NCBI RefSeq assembly: GCF_018390695.1
Contig: NZ_JAHBGF010000010.1
Location: forward strand, 248,001-312,000
Direction of reading: 5' to 3'
DNA: 64,000 bases
DNA from: Ancylobacter sonchi
Lineage (GTDB): Bacteria > Pseudomonadota > Alphaproteobacteria > Rhizobiales > Xanthobacteraceae
Part shown: positions 55,287 to 64,000 of the stretch, piece after piece
Position numbering within the stretch: the first letter of the stretch is position 1
Layout: each line of letters starts with the position of its first letter
Notes under the pieces: model-generated
Seen by the model: the letters and a program-made list of their open reading frames with translations, nothing else
Told to the model about the DNA's origin: nothing
Database searches by the model: none
Translations under genes and position numbers: made by a program

Positions 55287-56258
55287 TCAGGACAATTCCA
55301 GCGATGGCTGACCGCTACTGTCGCCACCACCCGACTCGGCGTCGGCGGTCGACGAGGAAGAGGCGGGGGCACCGTCGACCTGCGCCGGGACTTCGGGCAG
55401 GCGCACATGGAAGCGGCGCAGGACGTTGGCCACCTTGGACGCGGAGCGGATCCGCCAGCGCAGGGCACGCGCCGACTTGCTCGCATTGGTGCCCTTCTCC
55501 TGCACGTTGCTGGCGCCGTGATTGAGAAAATACAGCCCGCCGAAGAAGGGGAGCGGCTCGATCGGCCGGCCGAGCTCCTCCATCGCCTCGGGGAAATGCG
55601 TGTGGTCGAGCAGCTTGTGCCAGATCGTCGTCTTGTCCATGTAGGATTCGGGAAGATCCGCACGGGTCATCCAGAACGCCGCGCAGCTGCCGCAGAGCCG
55701 ATAGAAGGGCGCGGTCTCCAGCGACAGGGTGCCGAGCGAGCCGTTCGAGACGTCGTATATGTAGCCCTTGTCGATATAATAGCCCGTCTTGTTGTTGTGC
55801 GTGCGGATATAGCTGCATATGTCGCGGTCGAGATAGTCGTCCGCGTCCAGGGTAAAGAAATAGAAGTTATCGATATTGGTCTTGCGCAGCTGCGACAGCA
55901 GAAGCCGGCGCTTCTTCTGCTTGTCGTTGCTGTACTGGGATGGGTCGGTCGGCCGTTCCCATTCGGCTTCGAGCCAGCACACGCGCTCGGCGAACTTTCC
56001 CAGATTGGGCTTGTCGTGCCCCGCCACGACGATGAGGTAGTTCGGGTCGGTCTGCTTGCGCAGGCAGGCGACGGTCGCAACCAGGTTCTTCTGGACGATC
56101 GCCCACTTCTCCGGCGTGGTCTTGCCCTTCAGCGAGATGCCGAACACCACGACGGGGCCGTCACGCTCTTCGAGGAGCTCATTGACCTTGTCGACGAACT
56201 TCCGCTCGATCGCGCGATGGTCGCTGCCCGCGGACGACGAGGTGGAGGAGGTTGTCAT
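55287..56258 (-). CDS. GT-A family glycosyltransferase-like protein
   Basis: A 323-residue protein. GPVVVFGISLKGKT begins the nucleotide-sugar domain and FYFFTLDADDYLDRDI gives a DxD motif of family 2-like GT-A enzymes. PFFGGLYFLNHGASNV is a later block, and the C-terminus ends in a Ser/Gly-rich tail. No signal peptide. GGGAGCG precedes the ATG at 56258. No polysaccharide cluster is next to it, so its acceptor is unknown. Confidence 0.72.
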   Translation of the reverse strand: MTTSSTSSSAGSDHRAIERKFVDKVNELLEERDGPVVVFGISLKGKTTPEKWAIVQKNLVATVACLRKQTDPNYLIVVAGHDKPNLGKFAERVCWLEAEWERPTDPSQYSNDKQKKRRLLLSQLRKTNIDNFYFFTLDADDYLDRDICSYIRTHNNKTGYYIDKGYIYDVSNGSLGTLSLETAPFYRLCGSCAAFWMTRADLPESYMDKTTIWHKLLDHTHFPEAMEELGRPIEPLPFFGGLYFLNHGASNVQEKGTNASKSARALRWRIRSASKVANVLRRFHVRLPEVPAQVDGAPASSSSTADAESGGGDSSGQPSLELS

Positions 56259-56654
56259 AGTGGCGCTCCCTACTATTTTCTGTTGCATAGCATGAGAGAT
56301 CGGCAAATGACACGTGTCCGGCGTCGTGTGTCCCACAGGTTGTACCAATGTCTTATTTTGGTTCCATATAAGGCACATAGCCGCATCACGTCTTCGCGTG
56401 CCGGTTGACGGGGCCGCGCCGCAATTCCGACGTCATGCTCATCGTCGCACCCCGCGGCCGAATCATCCCGCCGGCCGCGCCCCCAATGGGTAAGCACCGT
56501 GAAGGCGCAAGGCGGTACGTCGATCCGGCGGAAAATCGCTGTCGTGTGGCGTGTCGGACCCGCGAATCCCCAGCGTCATCCGCCGGAAGCCGAGTGGATC
56601 GGGCGGGGGCGGCGCACTAAGGTGGTGCCGTCGATCCCCATGTGAGCCTGAACG
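56259..56654. other. 396-bp intergenic region
   Basis: Between the divergent glycosyltransferase and DUF2218 genes. The first 120 bases are comparatively AT-rich and probably hold the glycosyltransferase promoter. No gene or repeat identified. Confidence 0.4.
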
Positions 56655-56948
56655 ATGCCTGTGAGTTCCGCCGCCGTGCCCACCGCCCATGCCAGCCGCT
56701 ATCTCCAGCAGCTCTGCAAGCACTGGGCGCACAAGTTCGAGGTCAGCTTCACCCCCGAGGACGGGCGGATCGTGCTGCCGGAGAACACCATCGCCACGCT
56801 GCATGCCGACGACGCGGCACTCGCCGTGCGGCTGGAGGCAGTCGACGCGCCGACGCTGGAGCGCATGAAGGGCGTCGTCGCCAACCATCTCGACCGCTTC
56901 GCCTTCCGCGAGGCGCCGCTGCCGTTCGACTGGCGCGACGAGGGCTGA
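56655..56948 (+). CDS. DUF2218 family protein
   Basis: The 97-residue protein shows HASRYLQQLCKHWAHKFEVS and MKGVVANHLDRFAFREA, matching DUF2218, a small cytoplasmic family often near siderophore or metal genes. No function is established. It converges on the TusA-like gene with a 3-base gap. Confidence 0.85.
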   Translation: MPVSSAAVPTAHASRYLQQLCKHWAHKFEVSFTPEDGRIVLPENTIATLHADDAALAVRLEAVDAPTLERMKGVVANHLDRFAFREAPLPFDWRDEG

Positions 56949-56951
56949 GCC

Positions 56952-57242
56952 CTACGCCTTGCGGATGCGGAAGACGAGCTCGGCCGCGCGCCGCTCGCTC
57001 GCTTCCAGCACGTCGCCGAGCTGGCCGACGAGATGGGGAATGTCGATCACCGCCATCGGATCGGTGCAGACCACCTCGAAGCGCGCGCCCGGCGCGGCGC
57101 GTTCCAGCGCCCGCCTTGTGTGCAGCGCCGGCAGCGGGCATTTCAAACCCTTGAGGTCGAGCCGCGTCGATTCGTCGGCGCCGGGCGTTTCGGCATCCGG
57201 CGTCGGTGCTGTGGGCTTGCCGGGATCGGCGTCGACGGGCAT
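56952..57242 (-). CDS. TusA/SirA-family sulfur carrier protein
   Basis: The 96-residue protein contains LDLKGLKCPLPALHTRRALE with the active CPxP motif that carries sulfur as persulfide. An N-terminal extension of about 28 residues rich in Pro/Asp/Thr precedes the fold. It is divergent from mobB, so a role in sulfur supply for molybdenum cofactor chemistry is possible but inferred. Confidence 0.87.
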   Translation of the reverse strand: MPVDADPGKPTAPTPDAETPGADESTRLDLKGLKCPLPALHTRRALERAAPGARFEVVCTDPMAVIDIPHLVGQLGDVLEASERRAAELVFRIRKA

Positions 57243-57329
57243 CTAGGCATCTCCTGCGCCTCGCTTAAGGCGAGGGCGCGAACCCGGCAAGACATAAGCA
57301 AGTCTCGGGACCGGGAAAGGGAGGACGTG

Positions 57330-57851
57330 ATGCGCGTGATGGGTTTCGCCGGCTGGAGCGGGGCGGGCAAGACCACGCTGCTCGCGCGGCTGATCCCGGT
57401 GCTGGTCGGGCGCGGGCTGAAGGTCTCCACCATCAAGCACGCCCATCACGAGTTCGACATCGACACGCCGGGCAAGGATTCGCACACCCATCGCGTGGTG
57501 GGGGCGAGCGAGGTGCTGGTCGCCTCCGCCGTGCGCTGGGCGCTGATGCACGAACTGCGCGGCGCGCCGGAACCGGAGCTGCCGGAGCTGATCGCGCATC
57601 TGGCGCCGGTGGATCTCGTGCTGGTGGAGGGCTTCAAGCGCGACCGCCACCCGAAGATCGAGATCCACCGCGCCGAGGTGGGCAAGCCGTTCCTGCATCC
57701 CGACGATCCGTTCATCGCCGCCATCGCCTCGGACCGGCCGCTGCCGGAGGCGCTCCTGCCTGTGATCGACCTCGACGATACCGAGGCCATCGCCGATTTC
57801 GTCGAGGCGCATGCGGCGGCGGTGACCATGGTTGACTGGCGCACGCGCTGA
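57330..57851 (+). CDS. mobB: Molybdopterin-guanine dinucleotide biosynthesis protein MobB
   Basis: A 173-residue GTP-binding adaptor. GFAGWSGAGKTTLLARLIPV contains Walker A, then VSTIKHAHHEFDID and DLVLVEGFKRDRHPKIEI, all characteristic. GGAGG lies upstream of ATG 57330 (MRVMGFA). It converges on mobA, so the two Moco genes are neighbours but on opposite strands. Confidence 0.93.
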   Translation: MRVMGFAGWSGAGKTTLLARLIPVLVGRGLKVSTIKHAHHEFDIDTPGKDSHTHRVVGASEVLVASAVRWALMHELRGAPEPELPELIAHLAPVDLVLVEGFKRDRHPKIEIHRAEVGKPFLHPDDPFIAAIASDRPLPEALLPVIDLDDTEAIADFVEAHAAAVTMVDWRTR

Positions 57852-57875
57852 GGCGGCCGGGCTCGTCACGAGGCT

Positions 57876-58502
57876 TCAGCCTGCAAGGGCGATGAGGCGT
57901 TCGGCGGCCGCGAGGTCGTCCGGCGTGTTGATGTTGAGGAACGGGTCGTAGGGCGCGGCCGGCCAGTCGACGGTGACGGCGCGGGCGCGGGCGGTGAAGG
58001 CGCGCACGCGGCGCTCGCCCTCGTCCACCAGCATGCGCCGCAGCAGCGGCGCCAGCGCGATGTCCCACAGGCCGATCACCGGATGGTCGCGCCCGCCAGA
58101 GGCGGCGATGGCGGCGGGGGCGTCGTGTCTTTCCGCCAGCAGCCGGGCGGCGAGATCGCGCGGCAGCAGCGGGCAATCGGCGGAGACGGTAAGGACATGT
58201 CGTGCCGAGGGATGATGGGCGGCGGCATGTTCCATGCCGGCGAGCAGGCCGGCGAGCGGGCCGGGAAAATCCGGCAGCGGGTCGGCCACCACCGGCAGGT
58301 CGACGCCGAAGCGGGCGGGATCGCCATTGGCGTTGAGCACCAGCGCGTCGACCTGCGGCGCCAGCCGCTCGATCACCCGGTCGAGCAGGCGGCGGCCAGC
58401 GACCAGTTGCAGCGCCTTGTCCCCGCCGCCCATGCGACGCGACAGGCCACCGGCGAGGATGACGCCGAGAATGCGCTCGCCGCTCGCGCTGGCGCTGCTC
58501 AT
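57876..58502 (-). CDS. mobA: Molybdenum cofactor guanylyltransferase MobA
   Basis: The 208-residue enzyme attaches GMP to molybdopterin. [20 protein letters not shown] is the GTP-binding loop, [20 protein letters not shown] holds the DxD-like region, and [16 protein letters not shown] closes the protein. Its start overlaps the DUF454 gene stop by 4 bases. Confidence 0.94.
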   Translation of the reverse strand: MSSASASGERILGVILAGGLSRRMGGGDKALQLVAGRRLLDRVIERLAPQVDALVLNANGDPARFGVDLPVVADPLPDFPGPLAGLLAGMEHAAAHHPSARHVLTVSADCPLLPRDLAARLLAERHDAPAAIAASGGRDHPVIGLWDIALAPLLRRMLVDEGERRVRAFTARARAVTVDWPAAPYDPFLNINTPDDLAAAERLIALAG

Positions 58503-58894
58503 GCGGCCGGCCTCGTCAGCAGATAGGCGGCGACGGCGAGCATCGTCGCGCCGATGCCGGCCAGCACCAGCGTCGGGATGGCGGTGAAGGAGAGGATGGC
58601 GAAGCTCGCCGCCATCGAGCCGGTGGCAACGAACTGCGCCCAGCGCGGCACCACGCCGCGCGCGCGCCAGGCGACCACCGCCGGGCCGAGCTTGGGATGG
58701 CCCAGCAGCCAGCGCTCGAAGCGCGGCGAGGAGCGGGTGAACAGCCAGGCGGCGAGGATGAGGAAGGGCGTGCCGGGCAGGACCGGGAGCACGATGCCGG
58801 CAATGCCGAGGCCGACGCAGACCCAGGCGAGCACGAACAGCAGCCAGCGCACCGGCGCGGCGGCGGCGGAAAGGGCGCGGTTCTTCTCGCTCAT
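58499..58894 (-). CDS. DUF454 (YbaN) family membrane protein
   Basis: A 131-residue protein with three or four hydrophobic segments. [20 protein letters not shown] and [20 protein letters not shown] are the family signature. Function unknown. The ATG at 58894 (MSEKNRAL) is chosen over the frame open to 58993. It appears cotranscribed with mobA. Confidence 0.88.
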   Translation of the reverse strand: MSEKNRALSAAAAPVRWLLFVLAWVCVGLGIAGIVLPVLPGTPFLILAAWLFTRSSPRFERWLLGHPKLGPAVVAWRARGVVPRWAQFVATGSMAASFAILSFTAIPTLVLAGIGATMLAVAAYLLTRPAA

Positions 58895-59084
58895 GCGGCG
58901 GCTACGCCGATGGGCGCACTGTTGGACGCATCGATGGGCGGATTCATGGGCGGATCCACATCCTGCCTTGGCCCGCCGATCCGTGCTTCCCATCGGTCGA
59001 CGCGCGGCGTTGATGGCGAGCGGGCGGACGGTTTTCCCGAACCGGCCGACCCGTGCTGATTGTTCGCAAGGGCAGCATAGCGGC

Positions 59085-61169
59085 TTATCCGGCGTCGAGC
59101 AGCTTCACCGCGACGTCGCGCTCGAAAATGTGCAGCAGCAGCCGCAGGGCGCGACCCCGCTCGCCGACGAGATCGGGATCCTCGGCGACCAGCGCGCGGG
59201 CCTCCGCGCGGGCGCGCTCCAGGAGATCGCCATGCACTTCCAGCCGGGCGACGCGGAAGCCGGGCAGGCCGCTCTGGCGGGTGCCGAGCAGGTCGCCCTC
59301 GCCACGCAGCTCAAGGTCTTTCTCGGCGAGATAGAAGCCGTCGTCGGACTGGCGCAGCGCCTCCAGCCGGGCGCGCGCCACCTCGCCGAGCGGGCGGCGA
59401 TAGACCAGCAGGCAGATCGAGGCGACGTCTCCGCGCCCGACGCGACCGCGCAGCTGGTGCAACTGGGCGAGGCCGAAGCGCTCGGCGTGCTCGATGACGA
59501 TGATGCTGGCTTCCGGAACGTCGACGCCGACCTCGACCACGGTGGTGGCAACGAGGATGCGGGTCTCGCCGCGGGCGAAGGCGCCCATGGCGGTGTCCTT
59601 CTCCGCGCCCTTCATCTTGCCGTGGACGAGCCCAACGGCGGCGCCGAAATACTGGCGCAGATCCTCGAAGCGCTCCTGCGCGGCGGCGAGATCGGAGGTC
59701 TCGGATTCCTCCACCAGCGGGCAGATCCAGTAGACGCGGCGGCCCTCCTCGAGCGCGTGGCCGAGGCGGGCGATCACCTCGTCGAGCCGGTCCATCGCTA
59801 CCATGCGGGTGTCGATCGGCTTGCGGCCCTTCGGCTTCTCGCGCAGCTCGGAGGAGTCCATGTCGCCGAAATAGGTCAGCACCAACGTGCGCGGGATCGG
59901 CGTGGCGGTCATCACCAGCACGTCCACCGCCTCGCCTTTGGCGGCGAGCGCCAGCCGCTGGTGCACGCCGAAGCGGTGCTGCTCGTCGACCACCGCGAGG
60001 GCGAGGTCGCGGAAGCCGACGCCCTCCTGGAACAGCGCGTGGGTGCCGATGACGAGGTCGATCTCGCCGGCGGCCAGCTGGGCGAGCAGGGCGTCGCGGG
60101 CCTTGCCCTTCTCCCGCCCGGTGAGCACGGCGACGCGGATGCCGGCGGCCTCGGCGAGCGGCGCGATGGTCTTGAGATGCTGGCGGGCGAGGATTTCGGT
60201 CGGCGCCATGATCGCCGCCTGATGGCCGGCCTCGATGACGGTGGCGGCGGCGAGCAGCGCCACCACTGTCTTGCCCGAGCCGACATCGCCCTGCAGCAGG
60301 CGCAGCATGCGGTTGTGCGAGGCGAGGTCGGCGCGGATGGCGATGAGCGCGGCTTCCTGCGAGCCGGTGAGCGAGAAGGGCAGGGCACCGAGGATCTTCG
60401 CGGTGAGAGCACCCGTGCCGACGACGGGCCGCCCGGTCTTGCGCACGGTACGCGCGCGCACCAGCGCGAGGGCAAGCTGGCCGGCGAGCAATTCGTCATA
60501 GGCGAGGCGGCGCCAGGCGAGGCCGCCGGGCGTGGCGTCGGCAAGATCCTGCGGCTGGTGGATGCGGGCGAGGGCGGCGTGGAACTCCGGCCCTTCGGGA
60601 AGGCAGCCCCAGTCGGGCAGCGGGCCGGTCTTCTGGAGGGCGCCGGCGATGGCGCGGCGGACATGGCCCTGCCCGAGTCCCTCCACCAGCGGGTAGACCG
60701 GTTCGACGGGCGGCAGGCGGGCGAGGCCCTCATCGTCCAGCACGCGGTCGGGATGCACGATCTGCGGGATGCCGTCATAGAGCTGAACGGTGCCGGACAC
60801 CCAGCGGTCCTCGCCCACCGGCAGCATGTGCTCCATGCGGCGGCGGTCGGCGGCGAAGAAGATCAGCGCCAGCTCGCCGGTCTCGTCATGGGTGTAGACG
60901 CGGTAGGGCGCGCGCGAGCCGGGCGGCGTGGGAACGTGGCGGTCGACATGCACCCGCACGGTGCCGATCTCGCCGGGCACCAGCTGGGCGACGGTCGGCC
61001 GGGCCCGGCGGTCGAGGGTGGAGGCGGGCAGGTGCAGGAGCAGGTCGAGCACCCGCGCGCCCTCCGGCTTGCCGAGCAGCCGGCCGAACGGGCGGGCGAG
61101 CTTCGGCCCGATGCCCGGAAGATCGGTGAGGGCGGCGAAGTAGGGATTGAGGGCGTCGGGGCGAAGCAT
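59085..61169 (-). CDS. recG: ATP-dependent DNA helicase RecG
   Basis: The 694-residue helicase reverses stalled forks and processes branched DNA. The wedge domain is at the N-terminus ([31 protein letters not shown]). Helicase motifs are [49 protein letters not shown] and [11 protein letters not shown]. Length is normal. The ATG at 61169 ([14 protein letters not shown]) fits the family; a longer frame is a shadow. Confidence 0.96.
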   Translation of the reverse strand: MLRPDALNPYFAALTDLPGIGPKLARPFGRLLGKPEGARVLDLLLHLPASTLDRRARPTVAQLVPGEIGTVRVHVDRHVPTPPGSRAPYRVYTHDETGELALIFFAADRRRMEHMLPVGEDRWVSGTVQLYDGIPQIVHPDRVLDDEGLARLPPVEPVYPLVEGLGQGHVRRAIAGALQKTGPLPDWGCLPEGPEFHAALARIHQPQDLADATPGGLAWRRLAYDELLAGQLALALVRARTVRKTGRPVVGTGALTAKILGALPFSLTGSQEAALIAIRADLASHNRMLRLLQGDVGSGKTVVALLAAATVIEAGHQAAIMAPTEILARQHLKTIAPLAEAAGIRVAVLTGREKGKARDALLAQLAAGEIDLVIGTHALFQEGVGFRDLALAVVDEQHRFGVHQRLALAAKGEAVDVLVMTATPIPRTLVLTYFGDMDSSELREKPKGRKPIDTRMVAMDRLDEVIARLGHALEEGRRVYWICPLVEESETSDLAAAQERFEDLRQYFGAAVGLVHGKMKGAEKDTAMGAFARGETRILVATTVVEVGVDVPEASIIVIEHAERFGLAQLHQLRGRVGRGDVASICLLVYRRPLGEVARARLEALRQSDDGFYLAEKDLELRGEGDLLGTRQSGLPGFRVARLEVHGDLLERARAEARALVAEDPDLVGERGRALRLLLHIFERDVAVKLLDAG

Positions 61170-61705
61170 GGCGCGGAATGTGGAGGAAGGGCGGGGCAGG
61201 TGCAATCGTGTCGGGCGGGAGGTGGAGGCGTTCCAGTGGACAGGCCCGGACAATAGCATGGCGTCTCGGTGTGGCCCTTTCGTGCAAGGCAGCGCAGGTA
61301 TCCCGATCCATCCGGAAAGGTTGCGCTTGCGCCACGCCGCGCGGGCGACGCTCTCTCGCGCCATTCGGCCGAGGTGGGCGGTCTGGAGACGAATGCCCTC
61401 AATTGGTTCGCTCTCCGGTGGACGAGGGGGCGGACGTTTGCAGGGGGATGCGCCGGCCGGCGCGACCTCACCACGCGTACGGTCCTTTGCCCGTTCCATC
61501 GCTCGTTCGGAAGATCGGAGTTGGCGGGCGACGCTCCGGCCGTGCTTCTCCCTCTGGCCTGAGGAGCGAGCCCTGAACCCCGCGATAGACGCCGCCCCTT
61601 CCCGAACCCCTTCCCATTGCCTACCTGACAGCGGAACACGGGCGCGCTAAGACGTCGGCTTTCCTTCGAGGCCGCGTGGCGCGGTCCCTAACGAGGCGCA
61701 TTCGA
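61170..61705. other. 536-bp region between recG and sdhE
   Basis: No credible gene on either strand. It separates divergent recG and sdhE-mfd and must contain both promoters, none of which I can define. Confidence 0.4.
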
Positions 61706-62002
61706 ATGACCGGAACCACGCGGTCGAGCGCGGGGCTCGACCCTCGGCGGCGGCGGCTTCTCTTTCGCGCATGGCATCGCGGCACGCGCGAGATGGACCT
61801 GCTGATGGGCCGCTTCGCCGATGCATTGCTGCCGGAAATGAGCGAGGAGGAGGTCGATGCCTTCGAGTTGCTGATCGAGATCGAGGATCCGGACCTGTTG
61901 GGCTGGGTCAATGCCGGCGTCGCCCCCGCGCCGTTCGACACGCCGATGTTCCAGCGCTTCTGCCGTTTCCACCTCTCCGGGGAAGGCCTTCCCGAAATAT
62001 GA
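61706..62002 (+). CDS. sdhE: Succinate dehydrogenase FAD assembly factor SdhE (DUF339)
   Basis: The 98-residue protein helps attach FAD to SdhA. RRRRLLFRAWHRGTREMDLL gives the conserved RGxxE region, followed by LLIEIEDPDLLGWVNA. GAGGCG lies upstream of ATG 61706. Its stop overlaps the mfd start (ATGA), an arrangement common in alphaproteobacteria. Confidence 0.92.
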   Translation: MTGTTRSSAGLDPRRRRLLFRAWHRGTREMDLLMGRFADALLPEMSEEEVDAFELLIEIEDPDLLGWVNAGVAPAPFDTPMFQRFCRFHLSGEGLPEI

Positions 62003-64000
62003 CCAAAGCCCATTCCGCCCCGATCGATCGCAGCCTGATCAGCCATCTCGCTCCCGGCCGGACGGTCACTCTCGCCAATGTGCCGACCGGCATGCAGGGG
62101 CTGGTCATCGGCGACCTCGCCCGCGCGCTCGCTGCGAAGGACGACGCCGCCTGGCCGACGCTCACCGTGATCTGCCGCGACGCCGAGCGCATGGCCGAAC
62201 TGGAGCGCGCGCTCGCCTTCTTCGCTCCCGAGGTCGAGCGACTGGCGCTGCCGGGGTGGGACTGCCTGCCCTATGACCGTTCCTCGCCGCATGCCGATAT
62301 CGTCGCCCGCCGCATGACCACGCTCGCCCGGCTGGCGCGGGTGAAGGGGCGCGAGGGCGGCTCGGTGGTGCTCACCACCGTCGACGCGGCGCTGCAGCGC
62401 GTGCCGAAGCGGGCGCTGGTCGGCACGCAGTCCTTCTCGGCGGCGCCGGGCAATGCGCTCTCGCTCGATGAGGTGACCGGCTGGGCGGAAATCAACGGCT
62501 TCATCCGCACGCCCACCGTGCGCGACACCGGCGAATATGCGGTGCGCGGCGGCATCGTCGACCTGTTCCCGCCCGGCCTGCCGCTGCCGGTGCGGCTCGA
62601 CTTCTTCGGCGACACGCTGGAATCGATCCGCTCCTTCGATCCCGAGACGCAGCGCACCGCCGCGCAGATGCGCTCGCTCGATCTCGTGCCGATGAGCGAG
62701 TTGCAGCTGACCACCGAGACGATGCGGCGCTTCCGCATGGCCTATGTGGCGCAGTTCGGCGCCGCCCAGCGCGGCGACATGCTCTATGAGGCGGTGAGCG
62801 AGGGACGGCGCTATCCCGGCATGGAGCACTGGCTGCCGCTGTTCCATGACGGGCTCGATACGCTGTTCGACTATCTCGGCGACAGCCCGGTGGTCATGGA
62901 GGCGCAGACCGGCGACGCCGCCGGTGAACGGCTCGCCCAGATCCGCGACTATTACGATGCGCGGCGGGAGAGCAACGAGCATCCGGGCCACGGCATGCTC
63001 GGCGGCGGGGCGCCTTACAAGCCGCTGCCGCCGAACGCGCTCTACCTCACCGAGGAGGAGTGGACGAGGCGGCGCGCCGAGGCGCCGGCCATCGCGCTCA
63101 CCGCCTTCGCGGTACCGCCCTCCAAGGACGTGATCGACCTCGACGGCCGCCCGGCTCGCTCCTTCGCGCCCGAGCGTGCCGACCCGGAGGCCAATCTGTT
63201 CGAGGCCGCCGTCGGCTATCTGCGCGAGCTTTCGGCCAAGAAGCGCACCGTCGTCACCGCGTGGTCGGAAGGTTCGCTCGACCGCCTCACCACCGTGCTC
63301 GGCGATCACGGGCTGAAGGGCACGCAGCGGGTCGGCTCGCGCGACGCCGCCGAGAAGCTGGCCAAGGGGGCGCTCGGCGTCTCGGTGCTCGGCATCGAGA
63401 GCGGTTTCGAGACCGACACGCTGGCGGTGATCGGCGAGCAGGACATTCTCGGCGACCGCCTCGTGCGCCCCAAGCGCAAGGCGCGCCGGCCGCAGGACGT
63501 GATCTCCGAACTGTCGGCGCTGACCGCCGGCGATCTGGTGGTGCATGTCGACCACGGCATCGGCCGGTTCGTCGGCCTGAAGACCATCGAGGCGATGGGC
63601 GCGCCGCACGACTGCCTCGAGATCCACTATGCGGAAGGCTCCAAGCTGTTCCTGCCGGTGGAGAATCTCGAACTGCTGTCGCGCTACGGCTCGGAAGACA
63701 CCGAGGCGCAGCTCGACCGGCTCGGCGGCGGCGGCTGGCAGGCGCGTAAGGCGAAGATGCGCTCGCGCATCCGCGAGATGGCGGCCGAGCTGATCAAGGT
63801 TGCGGCCGAGCGGCACCTCAAGGAAGCGCCGCGCCTCGTGCCGGCCGAGGGTGCCTATGACGAGTTCCGCGCCCGCTTCCCCTATGAGGAGACCGAGGAC
63901 CAGGACGCCGCCATCGAGGCGGTGTTCGACGATCTCGGCTCCGGCCATCCGATGGACCGCCTCGTCTGTGGCGATGTCGGCTTCGGCAAGACGGAAGTGG
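61999..64000 (+). CDS. mfd: Transcription-repair coupling factor Mfd, 3' end missing
   Basis: The gene runs off the right edge after about 667 codons of a protein usually near 1150 long. The UvrB-like N-terminus is seen (LPGWDCLPYDRSSPHADIVA, EYAVRGGIVDLFPPG). The RNA polymerase-interacting domain follows (GDLVVHVDHGIGRFVGLKTI). The last visible codons, LVCGDVGFGKTEV, are Walker A of the translocase. The ATG overlaps the sdhE stop. Mfd removes stalled polymerase and recruits UvrA. Confidence 0.95.
   Translation, partial: MTKAHSAPIDRSLISHLAPGRTVTLANVPTGMQGLVIGDLARALAAKDDAAWPTLTVICRDAERMAELERALAFFAPEVERLALPGWDCLPYDRSSPHADIVARRMTTLARLARVKGREGGSVVLTTVDAALQRVPKRALVGTQSFSAAPGNALSLDEVTGWAEINGFIRTPTVRDTGEYAVRGGIVDLFPPGLPLPVRLDFFGDTLESIRSFDPETQRTAAQMRSLDLVPMSELQLTTETMRRFRMAYVAQFGAAQRGDMLYEAVSEGRRYPGMEHWLPLFHDGLDTLFDYLGDSPVVMEAQTGDAAGERLAQIRDYYDARRESNEHPGHGMLGGGAPYKPLPPNALYLTEEEWTRRRAEAPAIALTAFAVPPSKDVIDLDGRPARSFAPERADPEANLFEAAVGYLRELSAKKRTVVTAWSEGSLDRLTTVLGDHGLKGTQRVGSRDAAEKLAKGALGVSVLGIESGFETDTLAVIGEQDILGDRLVRPKRKARRPQDVISELSALTAGDLVVHVDHGIGRFVGLKTIEAMGAPHDCLEIHYAEGSKLFLPVENLELLSRYGSEDTEAQLDRLGGGGWQARKAKMRSRIREMAAELIKVAAERHLKEAPRLVPAEGAYDEFRARFPYEETEDQDAAIEAVFDDLGSGHPMDRLVCGDVGFGKTEV

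Noticed and set aside
58554-61256. 900-codon plus-strand frame opposite recG, mobA region and DUF454
   Set aside because: Covers well-supported genes on the other strand and has no recognisable domain.
61621-63948. 775-codon minus-strand frame opposite mfd and sdhE
   Set aside because: Mfd and SdhE are unambiguous on the plus strand; the minus frame is a shadow.

Overview
The window is a GC-rich (roughly 65-70% by eye) chromosomal segment of an alphaproteobacterium, most likely Hyphomicrobiales and perhaps Xanthobacteraceae. That placement rests on order-typical gene neighbourhoods: rpmG / NUDIX / DUF983 / rnr / topA, dprA-plsY-pyrC-pyrB, ruvX and gatCA, UPF0262-hisD, DUF2948-murA, and sdhE-mfd. 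Genus is inference. No rRNA operon, CRISPR array or intact prophage was seen; there is one tRNA gene.

Layout. 1-3000: the 5' end of a GntR regulator diverges from a MalK/UgpC-type ABC ATPase around a perfect 22-bp palindrome, followed by rpmG with its terminator and an MFS transporter. 3000-15500: mostly minus-strand housekeeping genes (NUDIX, DUF983, RNase R, topoisomerase I, DprA, PlsY, a dihydroorotase-like protein without the usual HxH metal motif, and PyrB), with a DHA2 efflux pump and a small conserved gene on the plus strand. 15600-24950: small secreted proteins, an AEC transporter, RuvX, an UPF0173 hydrolase, a winged-helix protein, gatC-gatA-chorismate mutase, a DMT exporter and small hypotheticals. 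25000-34150: a glyoxalase-like protein, a GFA protein, yacG-maf, an LMW-phosphatase-UPF0262-hisD operon, a SHOCT protein, a DUF1254/1214 protein, DUF2948, murA and a small charged protein.

34566-about 45550 looks like an accessory island. It starts at tRNA-Thr(GGT), followed at once by a frameshifted, truncated tyrosine-recombinase gene. It then carries an HXXEE membrane protein, a tandem pair of exported DUF1254/DUF1214 proteins (one Sec, one Tat), a degenerate IS3-type transposase, and an arsenic operon: arsR, LMW-type arsC, a glutaredoxin-type ArsC fused to a GNAT (ArsN-like) domain, acr3, an ArsK-like MFS gene and arsH. Adjacent genes from arsC to arsH overlap or lie a few bases apart, indicating one transcript, probably controlled by ArsR through an inverted repeat spanning the arsR start. 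After arsH lies an internally deleted copy of the MFS gene, ending in the first bases of a second arsH.

45550-64000 returns to ordinary content: YciI, a second GFA protein, a DUF1275 membrane protein, an alginate-lyase-family protein, an AraC regulator, a large Hint-domain protein, a lipoprotein, an exported trypsin-like protease, a cyclase-family protein, a GT-A glycosyltransferase, DUF2218, TusA-like / MobB / MobA, DUF454, RecG, SdhE and the 5' two thirds of Mfd, cut by the window end. The least explained items are the HXXEE + DUF1254 pair, the Hint protein, the dihydroorotase-like PyrB partner and the ArsC-GNAT fusion.
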